Source: Phallusia fumigata (taxonomy: Eukaryota > Chordata > Ascidiacea > Phlebobranchia > Ascidiidae). From it: a stretch of 44,189 nucleotides of DNA. The notes below the pieces were generated by a model. The model was not told where the DNA came from. It ran no database searches and saw nothing but the letters and a program-made list of their open reading frames with translations. The position numbers and the translations under genes are program-made. Each line of letters starts with the position of its first letter. Positions within the stretch are counted from its first letter, which is position 1. The stretch spans positions 1-44,189 of the forward strand of contig QXVZ01033460.1 in assembly GCA_008931825.1 (NCBI GenBank). Reading direction: 5' to 3'. Below are positions 1 to 10,559 of the stretch, one piece after another.

Positions 1-2043
1 TACACAACCAATGCGAGATCTCTCTCTCTGAGGTGAAATCTCTCGTAGAGGTGAATTCTCTCTGATAGATAAGAAGTTTCTCTAGTCTCTCTAAGAGGTG
101 AAATATCTCTAGAGGTGAAGTCTCTGTAGAGGTGGAACCTCTCATAGAGGTGGAAATCTATATTAGAGGTGAAGTCTCTCTAGAGGTGGAATCTCTCTAG
201 AGGTGGAATCTCTCTAGAGGTGAAGTCTCTTAAGAGGTGAAGTCTCTTAATAGGTGAAGTCTCTCTTAGAGGTAAAGTCTCTCTTAGAGGTGAAGTCTCT
301 CTAGAGGTAAAGTCTCTCTAGAGGTGAAGTCTTTATAGAGGTGAAGTCTCTATAGAGGTGAAGTCTCTCGAGAGGTGAAGTCTCTCTAGAGGTGGAATCT
401 CTCAAGCGGTGGAATCTCTCTAGAGGTGAAGTCTCTCTAGAGGTGAAATCTCTCAAAGGTAGAGTCATAGAGGTGAGAGGTGAATTCTCTCTTGGAGGTG
501 AAGTCTCGCTAAAGGTGAAGTCTCTCTAGAGGTGGAAATCTCTCTATAGAGGTGAAATCTCTTAGAGGTGGAATGAAGTCTCTCTAAGAGGTGAAATATC
601 TCTAGAAGTGAAGTCTCTGTAGAGGTGGAACCTCTCATAGAGGTGGAAACTTTCTTAGAGGAATCTCTCATAGAGGTGAGAGGTGAATTCTCTCTTGGAG
701 GTGAAGTCTCTAGAGGTGGAATCTCTCATAGAGGTGGAACCTCTCTAGAGGTGAAGTCTCTCTAGAGGTGAAGTTTAAAGTCTCTCTAGTAAAGTCTCTC
801 TAGTGGTGAAATCTCTATTAGAGGTGAAGTCTCTCTTAGAGGTAAAGTCTCTCTAGAGTTGAAATCTATATTAGAGGTGAAGTCTCTCTAGAGGTGAAGT
901 CTCTCTGGAGGTGGAATCTCTCAAAGAGGTGGAATCTCTCTAGAGGTGAAGTCTCTTAAGAGGTGAAGTCTCTCTTAGAAGTAAAGTCTCTCTAGAGGTG
1001 AAGTCTCTCTTAGAGGAAAAGTCTCTCTAGAGGTGAAATAGTCTCTATAGAGGTGAAGTCTCTCGAGAGGTGAAGTCTCTCTAGAGGTGGAATCTCTCAA
1101 GCGGTGGAATCTCTCTTAGAGTTGAAATCTCTCTATAGAGGTGAAGTCTCTCTAGAGGTGAAATCTCTCAAAGAGGTGGAAACTCTCTTGGAGGTGAAAT
1201 CTCTCTATAGAGGTGAAATCTCTTAGAGGTGGAATCTCTCTTAGAGGTGAAGTCTCTCTAGAGGTGAAGTCTCTCTAAAGGTGGAATCTCTCATAGAGGT
1301 GAGAGGTGAATTCTCTCTAAGAGGTGAAGTCTCGCTAAAGGTGAAGTCTCTCTAGAGGTGGAATCTCTCAAAGAGGTGGAAACTCTCTATAGAGGTGAAA
1401 TCTCTTAGAGGTGGAATCTCTCTTAGAGGTGAAGTCTCTCTAGAGGTGAAGTCTCTCTAGAGGTGAAGTCTCTCTAAAGGTGGAATCTCTCATAGAGGTG
1501 AGAGGTGAATTCTCTCTTAGAGGTGAAGTCTCGCTAAAGGTGAAGTCTATATTAGAGGTGAAGTCTCTTAAGAGGTGAAGTCTCTCTTAGAGGTAAAGTC
1601 TCTCTAGAGGTGAAGTCTCTCTTAGAGGTAAAGTCTCTCTAGAGGTGAAATCTATATTAGAGGTGAAGTCTCTATAGAGGTGAAGTCTCTCGAGAGGTGA
1701 AGTCTCTCTAGAGGTGGAATCTCTCAAGCGGTGGAATCTCTCTTAGAGTTGAAATCTCTCTTAGAGGTGAAATCTCTCTATAGAGGTGAAGTCTCTATAG
1801 AGGTGAAATCTCTCATAGAGGTGGAAAATCTCTTGGAGGTGAAATCTCTCTGGAATCTCTCTAGAGGTGAAGTCTCTCTAAAGGTGGAATCTCTCATAGA
1901 GGTGAGAGGTGAATTCTCTCTTAAAGGTGAACTCGCTAAAGGTGAAATCTCTTAGAGGTGGAATCTCTCTTAGAGGTGAAGTCTCTCTAGAGGTGAAGTC
2001 TCTCTAGAGGTGAAGTCTCTCTAAAGGTGGAATCTCTCATAGA
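1..2043. repeat. 17-bp minisatellite with about 200-bp higher-order period
   Basis: Head-to-tail copies of a unit close to GTCTCTCTAGAGGTGAA, with variants of roughly 15 to 21 bp. Most units carry the palindrome CTCTAGAG. A distinctive variant containing GAGAGGTGAATTC recurs near 475, 678, 1301, 1500 and 1904, spacings that are close to multiples of 200 bp, so the array has a higher-order repeat. Open frames inside it arise from the lack of stop codons in the unit and are not genes. The array ends abruptly near 2043 where a different satellite begins. Confidence 0.95.
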
Positions 2044-4019
2044 GGTACCAACACGATACCAACACACCCATATACAACCAATACGAGATCAACCAAGACG
2101 AGATCAACACAACTATACAAGACCAAGACGAGATCAACACACCCATACACAACCAATACGAGACCAACACACCTATGCACAACCAATACGAGATCACGAG
2201 ATCAACACATACATACACTACACAACCAACAGGAGATCAATACACACATACACAACCAATGCGAGACATACAGAACCAACACGAGATCAGCACAACCATA
2301 AACAACAAATACGAGACCAACACACCTATACGCAACCAATACGAGACATACACAACCAATACGAAATCCCTACACAACCAAGACGGGATCAACAAAACTA
2401 TACACAACCTAGACGAGATCAACGCACCCATACACAACCAGTACGAGATCACCACACATATACACAACCAGTACGACACCAACACACCCATACACAACCA
2501 ATGCGAGATATTCACAACTAATACGAGATCAACACATACATACACAACCATTGCGAGGCATTCACAACCAATACGAGATCAACACAACCATACACAAATA
2601 ATACGAGACCAACACACCTACACACAACCAATGCGAGACGTACACAACCAATACGAGATCAACACATACATACACAGCCAAGACGAGATCAACACAACTA
2701 TACATAACCTATGTGAGACCAAAACACCCATACACAACCAATACGAAATCAACACATGCATACATAACCAATGCGAGACATACACAACCAATACGAGACC
2801 AACACACCCATACACAACTAATGCGAGACATATACATCCAATACGAGATCAACACATACATACACAGCCAAGACGAGATCAACACAACTATACACAACCT
2901 ATGCGAGACCAAAACACCCATACACAACCAATTCGAGTGATACACAACCAATACGAGATCAACACATACATACACAGCCAAGACGAGATCAACACACCTA
3001 GCGAGACATACACAACCAATACGAGACCAACACACCCATACACAACTAATGCGAGACATATACAACCAAAACGAGATCAACACAACCGATACGAGATCAA
3101 AACATACAAACACAACCACCACGAGATCAACACAACTATACACAACCAATACCAGGCCAACTCACCTATACACAACCAATGCGCAGCATACACAACCAAT
3201 ACGAGATCACGAGATCAACACATTTATACACCACACAACCAACACGAAATCATCACATACACACACAACCAATACGAAATGAACACAAACATAGACAACC
3301 AATACGAGATCAACNGTACACAACCAATACGAGATCAACATATACATACTCAGCCAAGACGAGATCAACACAACTATACACAACCTATGCGAGACCAAAA
3401 CACCCATACACAACCAATTCGAGACGTACACAACCAATACAAGATCAACACATACATACACAACCAAGACGAGATCAACACATAAATACACAACCAAGAC
3501 GAGATCAACCCACCCATACACAACCGATACAATATCAAAACATACACAACTACTACGAGATCAACACAACTATACACAACCAATACGAGATCAACACATA
3601 CATACACAACCAATACGAGTCCAACACACCTATACACAACCAATGCGCGGCATACACAACCAATACGAGATCACGAGATCAACACATTTATACACCACAC
3701 AACCAACACGAGATTATCACATACATACACAAGCAATACGAAATCAACACATGCATACATAACCAATGCGAGACATACACAACCAATACGAGACCAACAC
3801 ATACATACACAACCAACACGAGATTATCACATACATACACAAGCAATACGAGACCAACACACCCATACACAACCAATACGAGACCAACACATACATACAC
3901 AACCAACACGAGATTATCACATACATACACAAGCAATACGAGACAAACACACCCATACACAACTAATGCGAGACATATACAACCAACACGAGATCAACAC
4001 CTATACATACACAACCAAT
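2044..4019. repeat. 30-bp satellite array A
   Basis: Tandem units close to ACGAGATCAACACATACATA followed by CACAACCAAT, 30 bp in total. Because 30 is divisible by three and the unit lacks stops, all three + frames and two of three - frames stay open for hundreds of bases; the long peptides (repeats of EINTYIHNQY, TRSTHTYTTN or RDQHTHTQPI) are by-products. Variant units containing ACGAGATCACGAGATCAACA recur near 2190, 3200 and 3670. The single N at 3315 lies inside this array. Confidence 0.95.
3315..3315. other. single N, probable assembly join inside satellite A
   Basis: Sequence after the N (about 3316-3750) closely follows the order of variant units seen before it (about 2830-3314), including the block with CAGCCAAGACGAG, then CAACCTATGCGAG, then CAATTCGAG, and later the ATGCGC(A/G)GCATAC unit. 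This looks like two versions of the same stretch placed end to end. Confidence 0.55.
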
Positions 4020-4300
4020 CGGTAATAACATACAATAACTACAGTTAGTAGACAAGTAGTCATGCGCCCGATAAAATAGCATGTTACTAACGCTAAATGA
4101 AGGAAAAACATAGAACGGCAGTGGGCAGAAAATTAATCAGGAAGTCCATTTGTTAACGTGACTACGAAGACTAACATGTGCGCACCCACGGTTACCTTCA
4201 CGAGGCAACAATCAAAATGAGAACAAATTGCATCTGGCTAATTTGGTTGATTCAAAACCGCACAAAAGCTCAAAAATATATAGGTACCTTTGTTGCTTGC
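4010..4300. repeat. 3' flank of satellite array, copy 1
   Basis: Begins with CAACCAATCGGTAATAACAT and runs through AGTCATGCGCCCGATA, AGCATGTTACTAACGCTAA and GAACGGCAGTGGGCAGAAAA. The same ordered sequence follows array B at about 6806-7045 with substitutions and small deletions. Array and flank therefore moved or duplicated together. Confidence 0.8.
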
Positions 4301-4437
4301 ACAAATTTTATAGAGCAATGTCCGAAGTGGAAGTGATCTAAAGGGTCGGGTAACAAGATTATCCGCTGACTGCATCAATCATGTCTCAAACCCGTTAGCG
4401 CAGAGTTCACCTTGTCAGCAGTAAAGTCAAGAAGTTC
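4288..4437 (-). pseudogene. exon-like block (ELLDFTADKV type)
   Basis: On the - strand an acceptor GTTTCAG precedes GAACTTCTTGACTTTACTGC and a possible donor GTACCT follows, giving 150 nt. The first part reads ELLDFTADKVNSALTGLRHD and then meets a stop. A diverged relative at about 11930-12075 keeps ELLELTADKV and then stops; 13188-13296 is a third, fully open relative (EILECAADTV). I do not recognise the family. The block belongs to the repeated exon-like mosaic and looks inactivated here. Confidence 0.4.
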
Positions 4438-4569
4438 CTGAAACAAAAACATACCACAGACAAAAAATGCAAAAAAAATGCGAATTGCTTATCATTTCGC
4501 AAAAAGCATATCGCGCAGGCAAAACTGTGTGCACCCTGTTTACCCATGAAAATTTGTTTAAAATTGTTT

Positions 4570-4650
4570 CCGTCAGCTGTCGGTATAACCCCAGTAGTCC
4601 TGCAAGCAGTGATTGTCTTTCGTGGCCTGTGCTGGTCGAATGTTCTAATG
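4570..4650 (-). pseudogene. exon-like block (acceptor plus NHCLQDYW type)
   Basis: On the - strand a long T tract ending in CATTAG precedes AACATTCGACCAGCACAGGC. The frame reads through DNHCLQDYWGYTDS to a stop. Related blocks occur at about 12280-12340, 13530-13610, 15680-15770 and 16585-16670; the last reads DLRVAMVKGDNRCLYNYEEL. The + strand is also open across this stretch (residues WPVLVECSNEKKAKIY), so coding direction is not certain, but the T tract and AG favour the - strand. Confidence 0.35.
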
Positions 4651-4861
4651 AAAAAAAAGCAAAAATTTACAAACCGGGAAATGAAACGTTATTAGTGATG
4701 CATAGTTACTGGGAAAATGTGTTTAGAAAAAGCAATGCAATTGGCGAACAAGGAGGCTGTCAGCGTGCACTCTGTACCACCACCCATGTAAAATTTAATT
4801 CGTTATCCAGATCCAAATTTAATTTACGTGTAATCACTTACATGGAAGAAAAATGGTTTAC

Positions 4862-6813
4862 AAAATCAACACATACATACAAATTCAATACACACATACA
4901 CAACCAATACGGAATCAACACACACGCAACCAATACGAGATCAACATATACATACACAATCAATACATACCTACACAACCAATACGAGATCAATACATAC
5001 ATCAACAACCAATGAGACCAATACGAGAAACATACACAACCAATACGAGATCTATACATACATACCACAACCAAAACCAGCTCAACAAGTACATACACGA
5101 CCATACGAGATCAACACAAAATGCACAACCAATACGAGATCAACAAGTACATACACAATCAATACGAGATCAACAAATACATACACAACCAATACAAGAT
5201 CAACACATACATTCACAACCAATAAGAGAAAAACATATACATACACAACCAATACAAGATCAACAAGTACATACACAACCAATACGAGAAAAACATATAC
5301 ATACACAACCAATACGCGATCACCGCAACCATACACAACCAATACGAAACATACACAACCAATACAAGATCAACAAGTACATACACACCCAATACGCGAT
5401 CACCGCAACCATACACAACCAATGCGAGACATACACAAGCAATACGAGATCAATACATACAAAACCAAAACCAATACAAGATCAACACATACATACACAA
5501 CCAATACGAGAAACATGGACATACACAACCAATACAAGATCAACAAGTACATACACAACCAATACGAGTTCAACATATACATACACACCGAATACGCGAT
5601 CACCGCAACCATACACAACCAATGCGAGACATACATAAGCAATACGAGATCAATACATACAAAACCAAAACCAATACGAGATCAACGCAAAATACACAAT
5701 CAAGACGAGAAAACATATACATACACAACCAATAAGAAATCCACGCAACCATACACAACCAATACGAGATCAACACACCCCTACACAACCAATACGAGAT
5801 CAACACATATACACAAACAATACGAGAAAAACACATATACCCAACCAATACGAGATCAATACATACATACCATAACCCATACGAGATCAACAAGTACATA
5901 CACAACCAATACGAGATCAACACATACAAACACACAATACGAGAAAACATACATACACAATCAATACGAAATCAACGCAAAATACACAACCAATACAAGA
6001 TCAACACATACATTCACAACCAATACGAGAAAACATACATACACAACCAATACGAAATCAACGCAAAATACACAAACAATGCGAGATCAACACATATACA
6101 CAACCAATACGAGAAAAACACATGTACCCAACCGATACGAGATCAACATACCCATATACAACCAATACGAGAAAAACACATATACCCAACCAATACGAGA
6201 TCAACGCAACGTACACAACCAATAAGAGATCAATACAACCAATACACAACCAATACGAGATCAACACATACATATACAACCAATACGAGAAAACATATAC
6301 ATACACAACCAATACGAAATCAACGCAAAATACACAACCAATACGAGATCAACACATATACACAACCAATACGAGATCAACATATACATACACATCCAAT
6401 ACAAGATCAACTCATACATACACAACCAATACGAGATCAACACATACAAACACAACCAATACGAGATCAACATATAAATACACAACCAATACGAGACCAA
6501 CGCATATACACAACCAATACGAGATCAACACATACATACACAATCAATACGAGAAAAACACATATACCCAACCAATTCGAGATCAACGCAACGTACACAA
6601 CCAATAAGAGATCAATACAACCAATACGAGATCAACACATATACACAACCAATACGAGATCAACGCAACGTACACAACCAATAAGAGATCAATACAACCA
6701 ATACGAGATCAACACATATACACAACCAAGACGAGATCAACACACATATATTCACACCAAATAAAGAAATACACAACAAATACGAGATAAACACACACAC
6801 ATACACAACTAAT
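4862..6813. repeat. 30-bp satellite array B
   Basis: Same satellite as array A but with its own common variants: units with CAACAAGTACATACACAACC, ACGAGAAAAACATATACATA, and shorter 28-29 bp units such as ACGAGATCAACACATATACA followed by CAACCAAT. It begins within a copy of a dispersed block (compare ATGGTTTAC near 4855 with ATGGTTTGAA near 9330), so the satellite expanded inside the repeat mosaic. Long open frames in it are by-products of the repeat. Confidence 0.95.
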
Positions 6814-7045
6814 CGGTAATAACATGCAATAACGACAGTTAGTATAAAAGTAGTCATGCGCCCGATAGAATAGCATGTCATTAACGCTAAGAGAAGAAAA
6901 AACATACAACGGCAGTTGGTAGAAAATTAATCATCAAGACTAACATATTTGCACTAACGCAATCAAAATAAAGACAAACTGCATTTAACTATTAGGTTGA
7001 TTCAAAATCTTATAAAAGCACAGAAATATGTAGGGTTAGGTTCCT
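6806..7045. repeat. 3' flank of satellite array, copy 2
   Basis: Matches 4010-4300 in order (TCGGTAATAACATGCAATAA, GTCATGCGCCCGATAGAATA, CAACGGCAGTTGGTAGAAAA), missing several short pieces. It then joins directly to a sequence that in other copies lies several hundred bases further on, so this copy carries a deletion. Confidence 0.8.
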
Positions 7046-7139
7046 GAAAAGGAGTTCCTGAAATAAAAACATACCACAGACAAAAATGTCGCTATTAGTG
7101 ATGCACAGTTACTAAAAAATAAATGTGTTTAGGACGGGG

Positions 7140-7210
7140 GGCCCTTCAGCGTGAAATGTCGGTCTGATTTGAAGTCTATTTTGTTTTTGTTTTTCGTCGC
7201 AGTAATACTT
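7140..7210 (-). pseudogene. exon-like block (KYYC type), copy 1
   Basis: On the - strand TTTGTAG precedes GCAAGTATTACTGCGACGAA, giving KYYCDEKQKQNRLQI. Copies near 9340-9410, 13790-13850, 14390-14455 and 15010-15085 align with it. Two of these end at a TAA about 23 codons in, suggesting a terminal coding exon. The order on the - strand is the 7287-type exon first, then this one. Function unknown. Confidence 0.4.
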
Positions 7211-7286
7211 GCCTACAAACAATAAAGAATAAACAGAATTTAAAAATACACTTAACGTAAAAAATGTTTTACGGTTGTTTGCTTAC

Positions 7287-7385
7287 ATTTGGTGTGTAAT
7301 GCTTCGACTAGTACCAGATTCCTCGATTTTGCTGCTGCAAGTTTTGCAATCCTTTTGATGTTTCGGAAAGGTGTTAAACAGACAT
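7287..7385 (-). pseudogene. exon-like block (CKTCSSK type), copy 1
   Basis: On the - strand the acceptor TTTTGTTGCAG and the donor GTAAGCAAAC bracket 99 nt, preceded by a branch-point-like CTAAC-poor but T-rich tract. The open frame reads CLFNTFPKHQKDCKTCSSK and on to the donor without a stop. The same bracketed exon occurs at 9477-9576, 12534-12638, 15153-15260 and 16014-16128. I do not recognise the peptide. Different copies differ by non-multiples of three, so they cannot all be parts of one reading frame; I treat them as decayed paralogous gene copies. Confidence 0.45.
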
Positions 7386-7604
7386 CTGCAACAAAACTAA
7401 CAACACAGCGTTTAAGTTGGAGCATAGATAATGGTATGCCTAATGGTATTCTTGCAATGTACTATAAATTAAAACAATTATACTTGGAAAATTTGTTATT
7501 TCTTTTATGTGGACACTTCTCGCGATGCTGACAACCAGTTAGTCAACACACGTGACATGCAAGGTGGTAAATGCAATGTGCAAATCACTATTGTTTTGTA
7601 TTGT

Positions 7605-8001
7605 TTACTTACATCCACCAATAGCTTCCTGTGGACGTTGATTTGTATCTTGCATCCGCTCTTGTGAATTCATATCAGAACCTTTGTGTATTCATGTCAA
7701 AACCTCTTATAAATTCATGTCGAAATTTAAATGCTGTTTGATACTCATTCGGACAAATACTTGCAAAACTAACTTTTATACGATCGCAATTGAAAACACG
7801 TCCACTCCGCTTCTGTTTCTTCCCTTGATAAACATATTAGAAACAGTACTACACATTCACATGTCAACATGCGAAGACAGGATAGGTGCACGCTAAACTG
7901 TCTTCGTATGACTATTTACCGAATACGTGGATTCATTTTCTAACAAGTCTTCGGTTGTCTCCTCTTCGGGTCGTCTTCTGTGTAATTTCTGTCCGGTAGT
8001 T
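7605..8001. repeat. near-identical direct copy, left member
   Basis: This stretch and 8003-8429 are the same sequence with scattered substitutions and one 30-base difference around the repeated phrase ATTCATGTCAAAACCTCTTG. They are separated by a single N at 8002. Each holds on the - strand an exon-like block reading CPNEYQTAFKFRHEF, the GTGCAC hairpin block and part of a TFVNIRYRTTGQK block. The similarity is far above that between other mosaic copies, so these are probably two alleles placed in series. Confidence 0.8.
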
Positions 8002-8002
8002 N

Positions 8003-8429
8003 TTACTTACATCCAGCAATAGCTTACTGTGGACGTTGATTTGTATCTTGCATCCGCTCTTGTGTATTCATGTCAAAACCTCTTGTGAATTCATGTCAAA
8101 ACCTCTTGTAAATTCATGTCGAAATTTAAATGCTGTTTGATACTCATTCGGACAAATATTTGCAAAACTAACTTCTATACTATCGCAATTGAAAACACGT
8201 CCACTCCGCTTCTGTTTCTTCCCTTGATAAGCATATTAGAAACAGTACTACACATTCACATGTAACCTAGCTCACAACGTGTTTATACATGTCAACATGC
8301 GAAGACAGGATAGGTGCACGCTAAACTGTCTTCGCATGACTATTTACCGAATACGTGGATTCATTTTCTAACACGTCTTCGGTTGTCTCCTCTTCGTGTC
8401 GTCTTCTGTGTAATTTCTGTCCGGTAGTT
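8003..8429. repeat. near-identical direct copy, right member
   Basis: Second member of the pair joined at the N (8002). On the - strand it preserves a long open stretch from about 8450 downward: acceptor TTGTTGCAG, then TFVNIRYRTTGQKLHRRRHE and on through the hairpin block. The E5-type block here reads ICPNEYQTAFKFRHEFTRGF before a stop. Confidence 0.8.
8296..8338 (-). other. perfect 13-bp-stem hairpin around GTGCAC (block G)
   Basis: Left arm CATGCGAAGACAG and right arm CTGTCTTCGCATG are exact reverse complements, separated by 17 bases containing GTGCAC. About a dozen diverged copies occur (near 7868, 10297, 17051, 17878, 23737, 24349, 25096, 28903, 29181, 30038 and 32434). On the - strand most copies are also open and read M(G/R)RQ(Y/H)(S/N)VHLSCLRMLT, so the block may be a coding exon that happens to be palindromic, a structured RNA or a binding site. 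Confidence 0.6.
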
Positions 8430-8439
8430 CGATAACGGA

Positions 8440-9180
8440 TATTGACGAAAGTCTGCAACAAAATAAACAGAATTTGATGGAGCCACAAGGCAACCACTAG
8501 CGCCTCGTGTTTACTGACTAACTCTACTTTCCACCAAACTTCCCATTAACTGCAGTTTCATTCAACTGGGTGGTTTACATTCCACCTAACTTAACTTCAT
8601 TATCTTCACTTCATTTTATCCATATTAAAAACTTTTCATTTGTGGTGTTTGTGTGAAAAATGTTTCATAACGTCAAAAACGTTTTACTCTTGTGGGGCTA
8701 ACTACTGACGCCATGGAGTCAAACAAGAGATGGCAAAACACCATGGACCATATCTACCAGCAGTGAAGGTTTTATCCGAATCCACTGTACATTTCAAGGC
8801 AAAACGACACGGACAAGCTGCGGGTATAAAGAAAAAAAAACAGTGAATTAATATGTATACTCTTCAGGAATAAGACCCGAGAAATGATTTTTAATTGAAT
8901 TGTATCTGTCTGCAACTTGTGGTAGGTCAGCGCCACCAGTACAGGTGCATACAACATAAAAGCACAAAACATGGAAGGGTCAAATATGCAGTAGATAAAC
9001 AACACTTAATGTTGTGTCAATGAACATGGCTAAATTTGTATGATATGTTTGGCTGGCTAAAACTAAAGCAGAAACATTATAATCTTGTGAATATACATTT
9101 TGACAAATTGTGATTGTCAACTAATTTGCACCCGTAGAAGGTATTAGAAATATGTTTGGCAGTACTTATGTCGGGANCAA
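8440..9180. repeat. dispersed non-coding repeat family R, copy 1, with N at 9177
   Basis: No convincing gene. Signature phrases are AACCACTAGCGCC, TTTTCATTTGTGGTGTTTG, TGTGGGGCTAACTACTGACG, CATATCTACCAGCAGTGAA and a stretch near GGCAAAACGACACGGACAAG ending in an A-rich tract. Related copies lie at about 10940-11520, 27080-27520 and 31640-31950. The N at 9177 coincides with a loss of several hundred bases relative to 11750-12370, so it marks a gap rather than a duplicate. Confidence 0.6.
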
Positions 9181-9339
9181 AAGTAACAAGGTTAAAAACG
9201 CTTAGTAATGTATAGTAACTGAAACAGCGTGTTTAGGACAATCAACGTAATTCACGTACAAAGGGTGTTCAGCGTGCACTCTGTACTCTGTACTGTACCA
9301 TCGAGACATAAATTTGATTTGGTGGAAAATGGTTTGAAC

Positions 9340-9410
9340 TTATCTGTGTAAATATCGGCTGTCAGGTGTGTAATCCCTTTTGTTTCTTTCTTCGCCGCAG
9401 TAATACTTGC
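9340..9410 (-). pseudogene. exon-like block (KYYC type), copy 2
   Basis: The - strand acceptor TTTCTTGTTTTTGTAG is followed by GCAAGTATTACTGCGGCGAA and an open frame KYYCGEERNKRDYTPDSRYL ending at a TAA at 9340-9342. The best-preserved copy of this type: strong polypyrimidine tract, no internal stop, and a stop at the position shared with the 14.4-kb copy. Likely the last coding exon of one gene copy, if functional. Confidence 0.45.
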
Positions 9411-9476
9411 CTACAAAAACAAGAAAAAGCAGAGTTTAAACATACACTGAAATATGTTTTACGGTTATTTGCTTAC

Positions 9477-9576
9477 ATTTGGTGTGTGGTGCTTCGAATA
9501 ACTGGATTCCTCTATAGCTTTAGCTGATGCAGTTTTGCAATCCATTGGATATTTCGGACAGTTGTTGGACAGATAT
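9477..9576 (-). pseudogene. exon-like block (CKTCSSK type), copy 2
   Basis: 100 nt between acceptor TTTTTTTGCAG and donor GTAAGCAAAT on the - strand, open throughout in the shared frame: YLSNNCPKYPMDCKTASAKA and on to HHTPN. Lies just upstream (in gene sense) of the KYYC-type block at 9340-9410, the same order as at 7.1-7.4 kb. Confidence 0.45.
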
Positions 9577-9814
9577 CTGCAAAAAAACTAACAACACAGC
9601 ATTTAAGTTTGAGTAATTAAGCCTAATCAGATCTAGAAATTCCTATGCATTCGACTATAGCGAATGTGTTACAGGTTATGAATTAAACATCATACTGTGC
9701 ATGATGGTATTCTAGTAAGCATATTTTAGCCCTTAGTTCGCTAACCTTAACTCTCAAAGCTAATTCACTATAAGTTAAACGATTATGCTTGAGGGAATTC
9801 GTTAACGTTTTGAT

Positions 9815-9900
9815 GTGGACACTTCTACCGATGCTGACAACCGGTTAGTCAACGAAACACAGGTGACATGCAGGATGGTACGTGCAACAAGCAGATTATT
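9815..9900. other. block D (DADNR motif), copy with longest open frame
   Basis: A conserved block GATGTGGACACTTCTACCGA recurs near 7510, 12825, 14755, 15490, 25615 and 30520. On the + strand most copies read D-V-D-T-S-x-D-A-D-N-R-x-V-N and later V-T-C-K, with a GTAAGT-like step after the CK codons. The - strand is open too in several copies (CSVDYSVVSIGRSVHIK). I cannot assign the strand; the block is conserved in sequence but I do not recognise a product. Confidence 0.35.
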
Positions 9901-10311
9901 AAGCAAAAATCAAGCAGCAGGGTATTGTGTCCACGATACTTACTCTGTTTATATTGACCATCTAAAAAACTGCTACCAGCTTGTACCATCTGTGTGTAGT
10001 CGTTTCAACAACGTGTACAATATTGATTTGGCCTTAAAAATTTGTTTTGCGTAGTTTTCTGACTTTGTTTTCTGACCTAAATTAGCGCCTTTGATAATTG
10101 TAAGTTTACTTACATTTTGGTTCCTGCGGACATATCGAAATTGATTTGATGCGCATGTGAAAAAATATCTGCAAAACCAACATGAATCTATGGCAACCGC
10201 AAACACGCCCACTCCGCTTCCGTTTCTTTCCTGCTAAGCAAATTAGAAACAGCACAAGGAATTCACATTTACCCTAATTCACAACGCGTTTAGACATGTC
10301 AACATGCGAAG

Positions 10312-10467
10312 TCAGGATAGGTGCACGCTACGCTGCCTTCGCATTGCTGTAAAAGTAATAGATTTATCGAAAACGGGGATTCCATTTTTAACACATCTCC
10401 GGTTGTCTTCTATTCGTGTAGGAATGTAATTTCTCTCGGTAGTTCGAAAACGAATTTTGACGAAAAT
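10312..10467 (-). pseudogene. exon-like block (FVKIRFRTTERNY type)
   Basis: After a TTGTTACAG acceptor the - strand reads FVKIRFRTTERNYIPTR, continues through DNRRCVKNGI and runs into block G (MRRQRSVHLS) before a stop. An internal acceptor TACTTTTACAG precedes block G. Related blocks: 8380-8450 (TFVNIRYRTTGQK), 23810-23915 (TVIKIRFELPDRNYIPTRRE, open to past the hairpin side) and 31980-32060 (ENNRRRVKRINFI). Basic, arginine-rich peptide of unknown function. Confidence 0.4.
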
Positions 10468-10559
10468 CTGTAACAAAATTAACAGCATTAAATTTTGTTG
10501 TAAATATACCGACACTATGTCAAAAACCTCATTAACTAGTATTGGTCAGAACAAATCGT

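Noticed and set aside
465..1955. Short frames in the left array (SLLEVKSL repeats)
   Set aside because: Minisatellite translation.
2027..4048. Long + strand frames (up to 436 codons) rich in N, Q, T, Y, H
   Set aside because: They are translations of the 30-bp satellite, which lacks stops in five of six frames; no start context, splice site or domain.
4467..5015. 182-codon + strand frame before array B
   Set aside because: Its first part overlaps - strand exon-like blocks with better splice sites, and its second part is satellite. The WPVL(V)xCSxEK stretch is shared with 12.3 kb, but the shared descent of the DNA explains that.
4853..6607. Frames of 160-267 codons in the second array, and - strand frames rich in V, L, Y, C that look like membrane proteins
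   Set aside because: Same satellite read on either strand; hydrophobicity comes from repeated GTGT/TATG triplets.
7605..8429. CRISPR-like or direct-repeat array
   Set aside because: Only two copies, eukaryotic context, N at the junction; explained by alleles in series.
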